Positions 26,137-32,894 of a stretch of DNA of 32,894 nt are shown here, in pieces. Location: positions 1-32,894 of IMG/VR virus record IMGVR_UViG_3300003841_000002. The stretch is one strand, 5' to 3'. The position numbers and the translations under genes are program-made. Positions within the stretch are counted from its first letter, which is position 1. Each line of letters begins with the position of its first letter. The notes below the pieces were generated by a model that was given only the letters and a program-made list of their open reading frames with translations, was not told where the DNA came from and ran no database searches. This DNA is from a virus.

Positions 26137-28303
26137 GGGCCAGCCGCCTTTGTCTTCTGAATTGGGCTTGTAACTCATCCGTAAATGATTTCTGCTGATC
26201 TTGAAGGGCAGGTATCACATCCGGTCCAGAGCCATTAATGACCGGGGCAAAGTTTGCATTGATGACGATGTTATTGCTGGCAGATAAGCTATTGTTTGCC
26301 TGGCTCAAGCTCACTTTTTGCTTCCCATTTGGGAACTCGTCTGGATGCTGCTTCATATAATCGTATAACTCTTTCCCGCCAAGCCGATGACCGTCAGCAG
26401 CCCTGACATCAGGAGTTTTAAAGTTTTCACTGATGTTATTGAAAAAGTTTTTGACTCCAGCCCATACGCCTTGCTCAGAAAATACTTTCGCATCCGATGC
26501 AACACCACTTTTAACATCTTTGGCTGCATCAACGACAGAACCCGCGACACTGACTCCGCCTGCGCCGACAGCTATGGCGGCAGCGGCTTTGACCTGGACG
26601 GGGCCAGGTGTTGAGATAAATGTTAGCATTGCGGCAAATTCTGGGTTATTTGCCGCAAACTCTTTCAAACCGCTGATCATACCGCCGGCGAGCGATTTCC
26701 CAAGTTCAGCACCAATGCCCGTTAACTCCGCACTGGAGCCATGTAGGGCATCACTGACATAATGAATGAGGGCGCTTGTGGCGTTGGATATTTGTTTGTT
26801 TCCGCCGGCGTCATACCAGGCATCGAACGTTTTCTTTAAGTCATCAATGACGAATTCAAACTGTCCCTTTCTGTCTAGCTTCGTAAATTCAGGGTTATCG
26901 ATGAAATGCTCCTTAAGGTAACGTTTGGCAGAATCAACGCCTTCCTGCACGCCTCTTGTGATGGCCGGTGTAAACCGCTCTACCATATCCCCGGCGCTAT
27001 CCGCTAGCTTCTTAATAAATGGCAACGTTGGGCGCAATGCGCGAATTTGCAGGGTTTCAATTGTTCCTCTCAGTTGCTCGACAGACCCTGCAGCATTATC
27101 CATTTTTTTCTTCGCCACATCGTAAGCCGTTACGTCAGCCATTTGCTTATACATATCCTGAATGCCATCGGAACTCTCTTTAAATAAAATGGATGCCGCT
27201 CGCACGGCATCCGATCCAAACAGATTAAAGAAGGCGTCTGCACGCTGCTGATCATTCAATTTCTTGAACTTATCGTGAAGTATACCGGCGACATCGGATA
27301 GATCCTTAAGCTCCCCATTGGCTTTAAAAAAGATATTAGCGCCTTTTTGAGACACAAGGCCATATTGTGCAAACATTTCCTTAGCCTGTTTGGTTTGCGG
27401 TTGCAAGTTCATGAGCATTGTCTTTAAGCTTGTACCGGCATCGGACCCTTTTAAGCTGTTATTGCTGAATGCAGCGAGCACGCCGTTGATGCTCTTAAAG
27501 GACACGCCGAGCATTTCCCCAACAGGACCCACAGCGGAAATCGACTCTTTGAGTTTATGCACATCGGTACTAGATGCATTTGCGGCGCCTGACAGAATGT
27601 TTGCGGCTTCTGCCGCCGACATGCCGTCTCTTTTAAATCCATTGAGCGCATCAGACATGGTTTCGGCAGCTTCCGTCAAGTCTAGGCCGCCCGCGGTCGC
27701 AAGATTCAAAGCGGCTTCAAGGCCTCCAGCCTGAACAATGGCTGGCGACATACCGGCTTTCAAAAGTTCCTCGATGCCTTGGGCTGCTTCTAGAGCGCTG
27801 TACTTGGTTTTTTGCCCCATATCAAGTGCGAGCTGATCCATTTTCGCAAGCTCATCATTTGTAATGCCAGTTAATGCTTGGATGCTGGATAACTGCGCTT
27901 CATAGTCCATGGCTTTCTTTATGGATGATCCAACAAATAAACCGCCGCCGACCGTGGCGACTCCAGCGCCGATCGTTAGTGCGTTGCGAATTGACCCCAT
28001 CGCTTTTCCGGAAAACGACTGCGCGAGTTCGTTCATCTTTTCATTTGCCTTGTTGTACTGTTCTTGCGCGTTTTTGGTTCGCTCCAGCTCTTGCCTGGTG
28101 TTCGCCAGTTGGCTAGCTAGCTTCTGATGATGGGTGTTATACTGATCGGCTGAAATCTCGCCCTTTTTGTACTCCGCATTCAGCTTTTGAATATCTAGCT
28201 TAAGCTGTGACATTTTAGAAGAGGCAGCGGAAAAAGAGGATCCGAAGTTACCTGCCAGCATTCCAGCAATGGCGAAGCTGATTTCATAGACTTTTCTTGC
28301 CAT
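26129..28303 (-). CDS. Tail tape measure protein, 724 aa
   Basis: An N-terminal coiled coil (about 27-95: SKMSQLKLDIQKLNAEYKKG, NTRQELERTKNAQEQYNKAN) is followed by a Gly-rich membrane-like patch (about 105-130) and the TP901-type core (YEAQLSSIQALTGITNDELA, QKTKYSALEAAQGIEELLKA, GSDAGTSLKTMLMNLQPQTK). The C-terminal third has further hydrophobic segments (VQVKAAAAIAVGAGGVSVAG). It sets tail length: at about 1.5 angstrom per residue, the tail should be near 100 nm. Confidence 0.9.
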   Translation of the reverse strand: MARKVYEISFAIAGMLAGNFGSSFSAASSKMSQLKLDIQKLNAEYKKGEISADQYNTHHQKLASQLANTRQELERTKNAQEQYNKANEKMNELAQSFSGKAMGSIRNALTIGAGVATVGGGLFVGSSIKKAMDYEAQLSSIQALTGITNDELAKMDQLALDMGQKTKYSALEAAQGIEELLKAGMSPAIVQAGGLEAALNLATAGGLDLTEAAETMSDALNGFKRDGMSAAEAANILSGAANASSTDVHKLKESISAVGPVGEMLGVSFKSINGVLAAFSNNSLKGSDAGTSLKTMLMNLQPQTKQAKEMFAQYGLVSQKGANIFFKANGELKDLSDVAGILHDKFKKLNDQQRADAFFNLFGSDAVRAASILFKESSDGIQDMYKQMADVTAYDVAKKKMDNAAGSVEQLRGTIETLQIRALRPTLPFIKKLADSAGDMVERFTPAITRGVQEGVDSAKRYLKEHFIDNPEFTKLDRKGQFEFVIDDLKKTFDAWYDAGGNKQISNATSALIHYVSDALHGSSAELTGIGAELGKSLAGGMISGLKEFAANNPEFAAMLTFISTPGPVQVKAAAAIAVGAGGVSVAGSVVDAAKDVKSGVASDAKVFSEQGVWAGVKNFFNNISENFKTPDVRAADGHRLGGKELYDYMKQHPDEFPNGKQKVSLSQANNSLSASNNIVINANFAPVINGSGPDVIPALQDQQKSFTDELQAQFRRQRRLALE

Positions 28304-28305
28304 GT

Positions 28306-28730
28306 TTATTGTTCACCCGCCTTTTGCGCCTCGACAGCAGAAAGAACCCATTCGTAGAATTCACAAATGGGCATTTCAAAAAAATATGCTATTGGTGTAC
28401 TGTGAAACCTTGCCATATTTAAGATCGTTATTCGGAGGTTCCTTGTGGAATCAGCCCCGGCAAGGTCCATGCGTACAAAAAATTGCTCACCATTGTAGTG
28501 ATCAAAACGAAGTCCGGTGCTTTGAGTTTGATGATATCGTCAGGCACTTTTCCAGAAGCCTTGCCCGCGATAACAGCGAGGCCGGTGGACGAGTATAGCG
28601 GGTTAGGACTTGAATCCCCCAGCTGGCGCGTTTCTTTTTCAGCATCGATGATGTCCTTTCCAGAAAGCTTGTCCAAGTCCAGATCGATTTCATTGCATTC
28701 AGGCGTAGGGTGCATAAGTTTAATAATCAA
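28306..28730 (-). CDS. Tail assembly chaperone E-E' made by -1 frameshift
   Basis: Translation of gene E can slip at T TTT TTG (28476-28482) into the -1 frame, which stays open to TAA at 28306. The joined product has 85 residues of E plus 56 of E', 141 aa in all, matching P2 E+E' (142 aa). The E' end (ARFHSTPIAYFFEMPICEFY, then EWVLSAVEAQKAGEQ) has the typical pattern of this family. An ATG at 28416 could also start E' alone (36 aa). The fusion product chaperones tail tube assembly on the tape measure. Confidence 0.75.
28428..28730 (-). CDS. Tail assembly chaperone E (P2 gpE-like)
   Basis: A 100-aa protein starting at TTG 28730 after GGGGGAAA. The sequence (KLMHPTPECNEIDLDLDKLS, GKDIIDAEKETRQLG, KLKAPDFVLITTMVSNFLYA) fits the gpE/Phage_TAC_7 family. 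It lies between the tube and the tape measure, the constant place for this gene. The main product ends at TAA 28428; a fraction of ribosomes should shift to make E-E'. Confidence 0.85.
   Translation of the reverse strand: MIIKLMHPTPECNEIDLDLDKLSGKDIIDAEKETRQLGDSSPNPLYSSTGLAVIAGKASGKVPDDIIKLKAPDFVLITTMVSNFLYAWTLPGLIPQGTSE
28476..28482 (-). other. Slippery heptamer T TTT TTG
   Basis: The heptamer is in phase with gene E (codons AAT TTT TTG), as required for a tandem -1 slip, and is the same heptamer used by P2 in its E gene. No strong downstream pseudoknot was identified by eye. Confidence 0.75.
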
Positions 28731-28743
28731 TCGTCTTTCCCCC

Positions 28744-29271
28744 TTAGATTCCTAAAGCCGCACGTGTTGCTGCGAGATAGTCAACACCATCGACTTTAAA
28801 AATATAGTTCAGTTTATCAATTTCAACGTATGTGACATCGTCAATGTCGATTTTTAAATACAAGGCTTCAAATTCCGTCGATCCTCCCGTGGTCGCACCG
28901 GTCTCCCACTTTCCAGGATCAACCTTCATGGTCGGTCCTTGAATAACGACGCGCACACTGCGCACTACATGCTGTCCGCGTGCAGCTTCGTAATCCTGGA
29001 AAGCACCTCGACAATCGAGTCTATGTGACTTTTGCTGTATAAACTGCAGGATGTCTTTGGATACGGTTTTCCAGTTCAGCGTCAGTTTCATGCTTTGTGT
29101 GTGGCCGAGCGTCGGGGACTCATACTCGCCGGCAATTCCCGCGCCTTTTACCGTATCTTTCATCGGTTCGAAAGAAGGGAGTTGCAAATCTGCAACCCCT
29201 TTGAGGTCATTTGTTCCGTCATTATATACGCGAAAGGCTTGTAAGCGTTCAGGAATCGTATTTACTGCCAT
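28744..29271 (-). CDS. Major tail tube protein (P2 FII-like)
   Basis: MAVNTIPERLQAFRVYNDGT, GVADLQLPSFEPMKDTVKGA, GIAGEYESPTLGHTQSMKLT and RGAFQDYEAARGQ are the FII family pattern. The C-terminus (VTYVEIDKLNYIFKVDGVDY) is also typical. It forms the inner tube of the contractile tail. At 175 aa the length matches P2 FII (172). AGGTGAAACACC precedes the ATG. Confidence 0.92.
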   Translation of the reverse strand: MAVNTIPERLQAFRVYNDGTNDLKGVADLQLPSFEPMKDTVKGAGIAGEYESPTLGHTQSMKLTLNWKTVSKDILQFIQQKSHRLDCRGAFQDYEAARGQHVVRSVRVVIQGPTMKVDPGKWETGATTGGSTEFEALYLKIDIDDVTYVEIDKLNYIFKVDGVDYLAATRAALGI

Positions 29272-29299
29272 GGTGTTTCACCTCCATAAAAGTTAAAAG

Positions 29300-30757
29300 T
29301 TAAGCTGTAAACAAGGCATCAAAGTAATTCACATCGAACTCAAGGGTGAATCCAATCTCTTCAGCTGGAACCGGCGGTGTAAGGAAGATGTGGAATCTTA
29401 TTTTACCGTTGATTAAGTCTGACACAGGGTTTTCACTTTTGAGGAATTCAACACGTCCCCCGAGCAAGGCTCCTTTTGCGGTCAAACCATTTAACCAGAT
29501 GTTGATGCTGTCGACAACGGTATCAATGAGCCTTTTGTTAGTCGGGTTGTCGACTTTGTCCCAGTAGGTCAGAATGATTTGATTTCCTACCCAGTTAAAC
29601 GTTCGGCGTACCGGAATGAAATTGTCTTTGACATCGGCAGATGCCGGGAATGCAGCGGTTCGGCTTCCCCATAACTTCCAGCCTCCGACCCAGTTCAGGG
29701 CTGTTACAATCCCCTGGCTATTTAGATATGAGGCTTGATCAGGGCCGAGAGGAACTTCGTCACCTGTTGCTGTCACTGCACTATCTGCTTTAATAGCTCT
29801 GTTTGATGGACTGAAATAAGGAATGTCATCGTTAGCTGCATCCGTCAAGCTGATCACACCGGCTGCTTGCGTGGAAAGGTGATACACGTCGTCACCTAGC
29901 TTTACTTTGGGCCAGCAAGCAATTTGGAGTGGATCCGTGTAATTTTTAGTGTTCTTCCATGCCGGTGCTTTTGAATATACGTCCGCACCTGTCGCCGAAG
30001 TATCGATGTCCGTAATTGCTGTTGCTTTGAAAAGACCGTTGATGTTGCTTGATTTAGCAATCATGATAGCGGCCACTGTCGGGTTTTGGCTCCATCCAGG
30101 CGCGAGAATAAGCCCAGGAACGAGTCTGAGCAACGGAAACACACGGTTAATGAGTTCAAGCCCCGTGTAGGCGCCTGTCGTGCCGTTAACGCCTCCGATG
30201 ATTTCAGCTTGTGTAATCGCCGTTGGTTTCAACTTGTCATAAGTAACGATAATCGTGTTTTGACCTGCGCCGATTTTTCCGCCACTAATAGCTGAAACGA
30301 AAATGTGTCCATCATCATTAAAGGCAGCGGTGTAATCCGTGTCTTTCTCGAGCACATCGCCATTTTCGATTAGTTTGACTTGCAGCGAAGGCAACAGGAT
30401 ACCTTCGACTTGAATCGTTGAAATGCCGACATTCATTGGTATGCTTTCGTTCGTAACGGTCTCTTTATGCACGGCAGGATCAAGGACGTTAATCAGAACA
30501 GCTGGTGAAGCGCCGTAAAGCTCAAAGTGGGATTTGATGAATTCACATAATGTGAAGTTGCTCCAGTCATCCGAATAACCCAGCGCTTTTACAGCTTCTG
30601 CGAAGCTGAATGCGAGAATCGGTTTGTTTACATTGCTGACATCTCCAAGATTGACAGGAGCTGTTCCCACGACCACAGGTAAAGAAGCATAGGCCGCTGC
30701 AGAAGATAAAACAGACGTCGGAGACTCGGAGACGGTTAGTCCGTGCTTATAGGCCAT
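29300..30757 (-). CDS. Tail sheath protein (P2 FI-like)
   Basis: A 485-aa sheath: MAYKHGLTVSESPTSVLSSA, LPVVVGTAPVNL, GGVNGTTGAYTGLELINRVF, RLVPGLILAPGWSQNPTVAA and SRTAAFPASADVKDNFIPVR, RTFNWVGNQIILTYWDKVDN (the conserved C-terminal domain). It contracts to drive the tube through the envelope. It proves the contractile (myovirus) morphology. Its start overlaps the stop of the gene before it (TAATG). Confidence 0.95.
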   Translation of the reverse strand: MAYKHGLTVSESPTSVLSSAAAYASLPVVVGTAPVNLGDVSNVNKPILAFSFAEAVKALGYSDDWSNFTLCEFIKSHFELYGASPAVLINVLDPAVHKETVTNESIPMNVGISTIQVEGILLPSLQVKLIENGDVLEKDTDYTAAFNDDGHIFVSAISGGKIGAGQNTIIVTYDKLKPTAITQAEIIGGVNGTTGAYTGLELINRVFPLLRLVPGLILAPGWSQNPTVAAIMIAKSSNINGLFKATAITDIDTSATGADVYSKAPAWKNTKNYTDPLQIACWPKVKLGDDVYHLSTQAAGVISLTDAANDDIPYFSPSNRAIKADSAVTATGDEVPLGPDQASYLNSQGIVTALNWVGGWKLWGSRTAAFPASADVKDNFIPVRRTFNWVGNQIILTYWDKVDNPTNKRLIDTVVDSINIWLNGLTAKGALLGGRVEFLKSENPVSDLINGKIRFHIFLTPPVPAEEIGFTLEFDVNYFDALFTA

Positions 30758-31035
30758 TAAACGGAACCTCCTTGGATATATTGTGTAACTTCGTTTAGCC
30801 CAATGCTTTCTGGCGTTCCTTTGACAGCTGCAGCTTTCTGAAAGCGTGCGAAGTCCTCAATCGGTACGAATAATTTCGTAAGGGACGGGCATTTGCCGGT
30901 GTGCTCTTCGAAGTGGGGTGGGATACATCCCGTATAAACGGCAAATTGATTCAAGTTGATCTTTGGGAAGTTAGGGCCGCAATAAATAACGTGCAACACT
31001 TGCTGTGCTTCCTTTTTTGGCTTAGCCGAGGACAT
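30757..31035 (-). CDS. Hypothetical tail-module protein, 92 aa
   Basis: A 92-aa protein between the tail terminator and the sheath: KKEAQQVLHVIYCGPNFPKI, NLNQFAVYTGCIPPHFEEHT, GKCPSLTKLFVPIEDFARFQ. GGAGGCATTTTGG precedes the ATG and overlaps the gene upstream. Three cysteines are present, without a clear metal motif. Position suggests a small head-tail or sheath-associated protein. The family is not recognised. Confidence 0.65.
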   Translation of the reverse strand: MSSAKPKKEAQQVLHVIYCGPNFPKINLNQFAVYTGCIPPHFEEHTGKCPSLTKLFVPIEDFARFQKAAAVKGTPESIGLNEVTQYIQGGSV

Positions 31036-31498
31036 CCAAAATGCCTCCTTCTTCTTGTATTTGTGGGATCGTGAAATTGACTGTCATCATAGCAACCCAT
31101 TCAGGGAATGGCTGTTCCTCTGGAAGATCCGTCTTTATGGGTTTTTCCATGATGAAAATATTTCCGATGATACGCTGTTTAATCAAGGCTTGCTTGATGC
31201 GTGTAATAACATTCATTGCGTCTCTCCAGCCATTTTGTTCGTCTTGGCTGTACGTACCTGCGATAATGCGGACATGGGCTGTATTGCTCTCTAGTGCATC
31301 GGTATCTTCCAAAAAACGAACAACAACGTGCGGAAAGTCGGGAACTTCCTGTTTTTGTGCCGTTTTCTTTTCTCGTAAGTAGCCAGCGACAACTTGCGGT
31401 TGCTTGCGCACACCTGGAACATTGGTTTCAAGATCAAATTCGGAGACGACCGATTGGATAAATAATACAAGTTGGTCAATTAGAATGATCGGTGTCAT
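31022..31498 (-). CDS. Tail terminator-like protein, 158 aa
   Basis: TPIILIDQLVLFIQSVVSEF, PHVVVRFLEDTDALESNTAH, VRIIAGTYSQDEQNGWRDAM and NVITRIKQALIKQRIIGN have the alternating helix and strand layout of phage tail terminator/completion proteins. It starts by ATGA overlap with the minor-tail-Z gene. Place just before the sheath supports this role. The family match is from pattern and position. Confidence 0.65.
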   Translation of the reverse strand: MTPIILIDQLVLFIQSVVSEFDLETNVPGVRKQPQVVAGYLREKKTAQKQEVPDFPHVVVRFLEDTDALESNTAHVRIIAGTYSQDEQNGWRDAMNVITRIKQALIKQRIIGNIFIMEKPIKTDLPEEQPFPEWVAMMTVNFTIPQIQEEGGILDVLG

Positions 31499-32046
31499 CC
31501 TTTTCCCTCCAATATGCGATCAATTTCATGTGTTAATCGTTCTTCGAGCTTTTCGCTAGCCTGGGTTTCTACCCATTCTTTGACGCTTGGATTTCCAAGC
31601 ATTTGAGGGATCGGCGGGCCGTATAGCTCTTGAATTGGTTTTCGCTGCTTGCCGGCACGAAGGAATACACCGATGTGGCCACTTTTCATTCTCGCGACGA
31701 AGGCACTTTTGATGGGGCCGCCTTCCCCCTTTTTCACCCTAACAATAATCGCTGCATTCCTTCTTGGCTGCGGCTGCTTCGGGGTGACGTTGAATTTGGA
31801 CAGAGAAATCGCATTCCCGCGCGAGATTACATTTGCAGACAACGCGCCTGGTCGCTGAATGCGGATCGTCGCAATGACATCGGAGTGTTTCACGAAATAA
31901 GTTTCGCGGACTTTTCTGGCAGCTTCTGTCCTTGCCGTTTCCGCTGCACGCTGGATGGCGCTCGACATCGCTTTGGGAGCAGCTTCTGGCAGATGCCGCA
32001 GCATCCGCTCGGCCTTCTCGATCTGACCGGCTGTAACTTCGATCAT
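31495..32046 (-). CDS. Minor tail protein Z family
   Basis: HLPEAAPKAMSSAIQRAAET, ARTEAARKVRETYFVKHSDV, IATIRIQRPGALSANVISRG and ISLSKFNVTPKQP match the minor tail Z (GPZ) pattern. At 183 aa it is in the normal range. This class links tail tip/tube to the head in assembly. Both borders are ATGA overlaps, so translation is coupled with both neighbours. Confidence 0.8.
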   Translation of the reverse strand: MIEVTAGQIEKAERMLRHLPEAAPKAMSSAIQRAAETARTEAARKVRETYFVKHSDVIATIRIQRPGALSANVISRGNAISLSKFNVTPKQPQPRRNAAIIVRVKKGEGGPIKSAFVARMKSGHIGVFLRAGKQRKPIQELYGPPIPQMLGNPSVKEWVETQASEKLEERLTHEIDRILEGKG

Positions 32047-32375
32047 GCTTCGTTAGCCTCCAATACAATTCTCACCATGCCGGCGGAGTGTGAACAATCC
32101 ATAACACGGTGCAACATCCCGTCCAGATACATGTGCTGCATGATGGCTGGCACTTCGTCGATATCAGATAACTGGACGTAAATCGTGATCTTCTTTACGT
32201 ACACGCCATTAGCGGCGTTATACAGGTCTAAAGGCTGCCGGTCGCGTTCGCTCGAATTGTCCTCATCGATCAGGATGGGTATTTCTTTGCCGTCAAGGTC
32301 ATGAAGATCGGCGAATTCCTCAGTATTGAGGAAAACGCCGATGTCCTTTTGAATGATGTCCTTGAAACTTGGCAT
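32043..32375 (-). CDS. Head-tail joining protein candidate, 110 aa
   Basis: MPSFKDIIQKDIGVFLNTEE, FADLHDLDGKEIPILIDEDN and YVKKITIYVQLSDIDEVPAI read like phage head-closure proteins, which begin with DI..VFLN..EFA and have a central nucleotide-free beta barrel. Its start follows the stop of the gene before it by one base (TAAGATG). The function is inferred from pattern and from lying between head genes and minor tail Z. Confidence 0.65.
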   Translation of the reverse strand: MPSFKDIIQKDIGVFLNTEEFADLHDLDGKEIPILIDEDNSSERDRQPLDLYNAANGVYVKKITIYVQLSDIDEVPAIMQHMYLDGMLHRVMDCSHSAGMVRIVLEANEA

Positions 32376-32376
32376 C

Positions 32377-32694
32377 TTATTTGTCCTTCAGTTCGACCAG
32401 TTTGTCAGCGAGCATCTTAAGCGCATTCGTCCGCGGATTATCACGGCTTTCTTCATCCTGGAGGAGTTGTTCCACGATTTCATGGTTTTGCTCGGCGGCG
32501 AGAAACTTCTTAAGCTGAGGGATGGTCATTACATTTTCGGGATTGTCCGAATCAGCGTTACCTTCAACCATCGAGCAAATGCCTTTTTCAACAAGGCTTT
32601 CTTGCTCTTCACTTGTGAGGCCATAAACAATCGCGCCGGGGAAGTGAGTCTCTCCACCGGCGCGAACGCGAAATTTTTCTACTTTTACTGGCAT
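32377..32694 (-). CDS. Head-module hypothetical protein, 105 aa
   Basis: The start is set at ATG 32694 (MPVKVEKFRVRAGGETHFPG), seven bases after GGAGG; the frame to 32730 has no ribosome site. An N-terminal beta part (PGAIVYGLTSEEQESLVEKG) resembles small head-completion or capsid-adjacent proteins, with a helical end (PQLKKFLAAEQNHEIVEQLL). It is possibly a connector accessory; not assigned further. Confidence 0.6.
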   Translation of the reverse strand: MPVKVEKFRVRAGGETHFPGAIVYGLTSEEQESLVEKGICSMVEGNADSDNPENVMTIPQLKKFLAAEQNHEIVEQLLQDEESRDNPRTNALKMLADKLVELKDK

Positions 32695-32705
32695 ATGAAT
32701 CCTCC

Positions 32706-32894
32706 TTATAGGACCTGGGCAACGAACCAATCGTCAATGTCCTCGGGTTTAGGAACCGGTCTGGAACTGATTCGGATCATGCGCACGTCATTATCCTCAT
32801 CAGCCCAAGATTTCGGAACACGTGAACCCTCGATGGTAACGAATTGACCTTGTTCAAGTTGGGTAACGGCCCCATAAAGCACCTCGCCCATATT
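32706..32894 (-). CDS. Head-module protein, probably partial at right edge
   Basis: The frame is open to the edge; an ATG at 32891 (MGEVLYGAVTQLEQGQFVTI) would give 61 aa, but the gene may begin outside. The end (PVPKPEDIDDWFVAQVL) is acidic. No family is recognised. It precedes the 105-aa gene by 11 bases in the same operon. Confidence 0.45.
   Translation of the reverse strand, partial: NMGEVLYGAVTQLEQGQFVTIEGSRVPKSWADEDNDVRMIRISSRPVPKPEDIDDWFVAQVL

Noticed and set aside
26137-26178. ATG start for tail protein X
   Set aside because: It would add a non-conserved N-terminus and overlap the tape measure by 50 bases; TTG 26136 fits the family better.
1-32894. Integrase, transposase, tRNA or rRNA genes
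   Set aside because: I looked for these on both strands and saw no recognisable example; integration genes may still lie outside the window.

Overview
The window reads as part of a temperate contractile-tailed (myovirus-type) phage of a Bacillota host, most likely Paenibacillaceae (Paenibacillus or Brevibacillus; a family-level impression, not a search result). Supporting signs are strong GGAGG ribosome sites, frequent TTG and GTG starts, a DnaD/DnaC replication pair, a Bacillus-type type I toxin, and a P2-like baseplate. No integrase, tRNA, rRNA, IS element or CRISPR array is visible. A ParA/RHH partition locus, DnaA boxes beside a possible replication gene and a KfrA-like coiled-coil protein suggest that the prophage may persist as a plasmid.

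Layout. 1-5.9 kb (minus strand): early genes. There is a run of small genes joined by a repeated leader, then regulators, a phage sliding clamp (DnaN), a DnaC/DnaI-like helicase loader and a DnaD-like initiator with an iteron-like patch inside its gene. 5.9-7.6 kb: the immunity switch, with a Cro-like gene and a repressor gene facing apart, three matching operators, and a shortened ImmA-like gene. 7.6-9.7 kb (minus): a four-gene agr-like peptide-signalling operon: a receptor-like membrane protein without a kinase, AgrB, a Cys-free AgrD-like peptide and a LytTR-type regulator. A small HTH gene is transcribed away from it across a palindromic operator. 10-12.4 kb (plus): plasmid maintenance, with a 28-bp perfect palindrome, ParA and a small DNA-binding partner between TGTAC-rich repeat arrays, a DnaA-box cluster, a folded inverted repeat and a winged-helix protein. 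12.4-17 kb: an orphan ComA/NarL-type response regulator, small accessory genes, the KfrA-like protein, a YonT-like type I toxin with a convergent antisense RNA, and a second possible membrane-peptide/antisense pair.

17-32.9 kb (minus; transcribed from the right edge leftward): late genes. The order is head-completion genes, minor tail Z, tail terminator, sheath, tube, chaperone E and E-E' (by -1 frameshift), tape measure, X, D, V, U, W, J, I, tail-collar fibre H, a large separate fibre protein, holin and GH19 endolysin. Capsid and packaging genes would lie beyond the right edge.

The most unusual parts are the phage-borne agr-like cassette, whose receptor has no kinase and whose peptide has no Cys, the plasmid-type maintenance block beside it, and the repeated leader that links consecutive small early genes.
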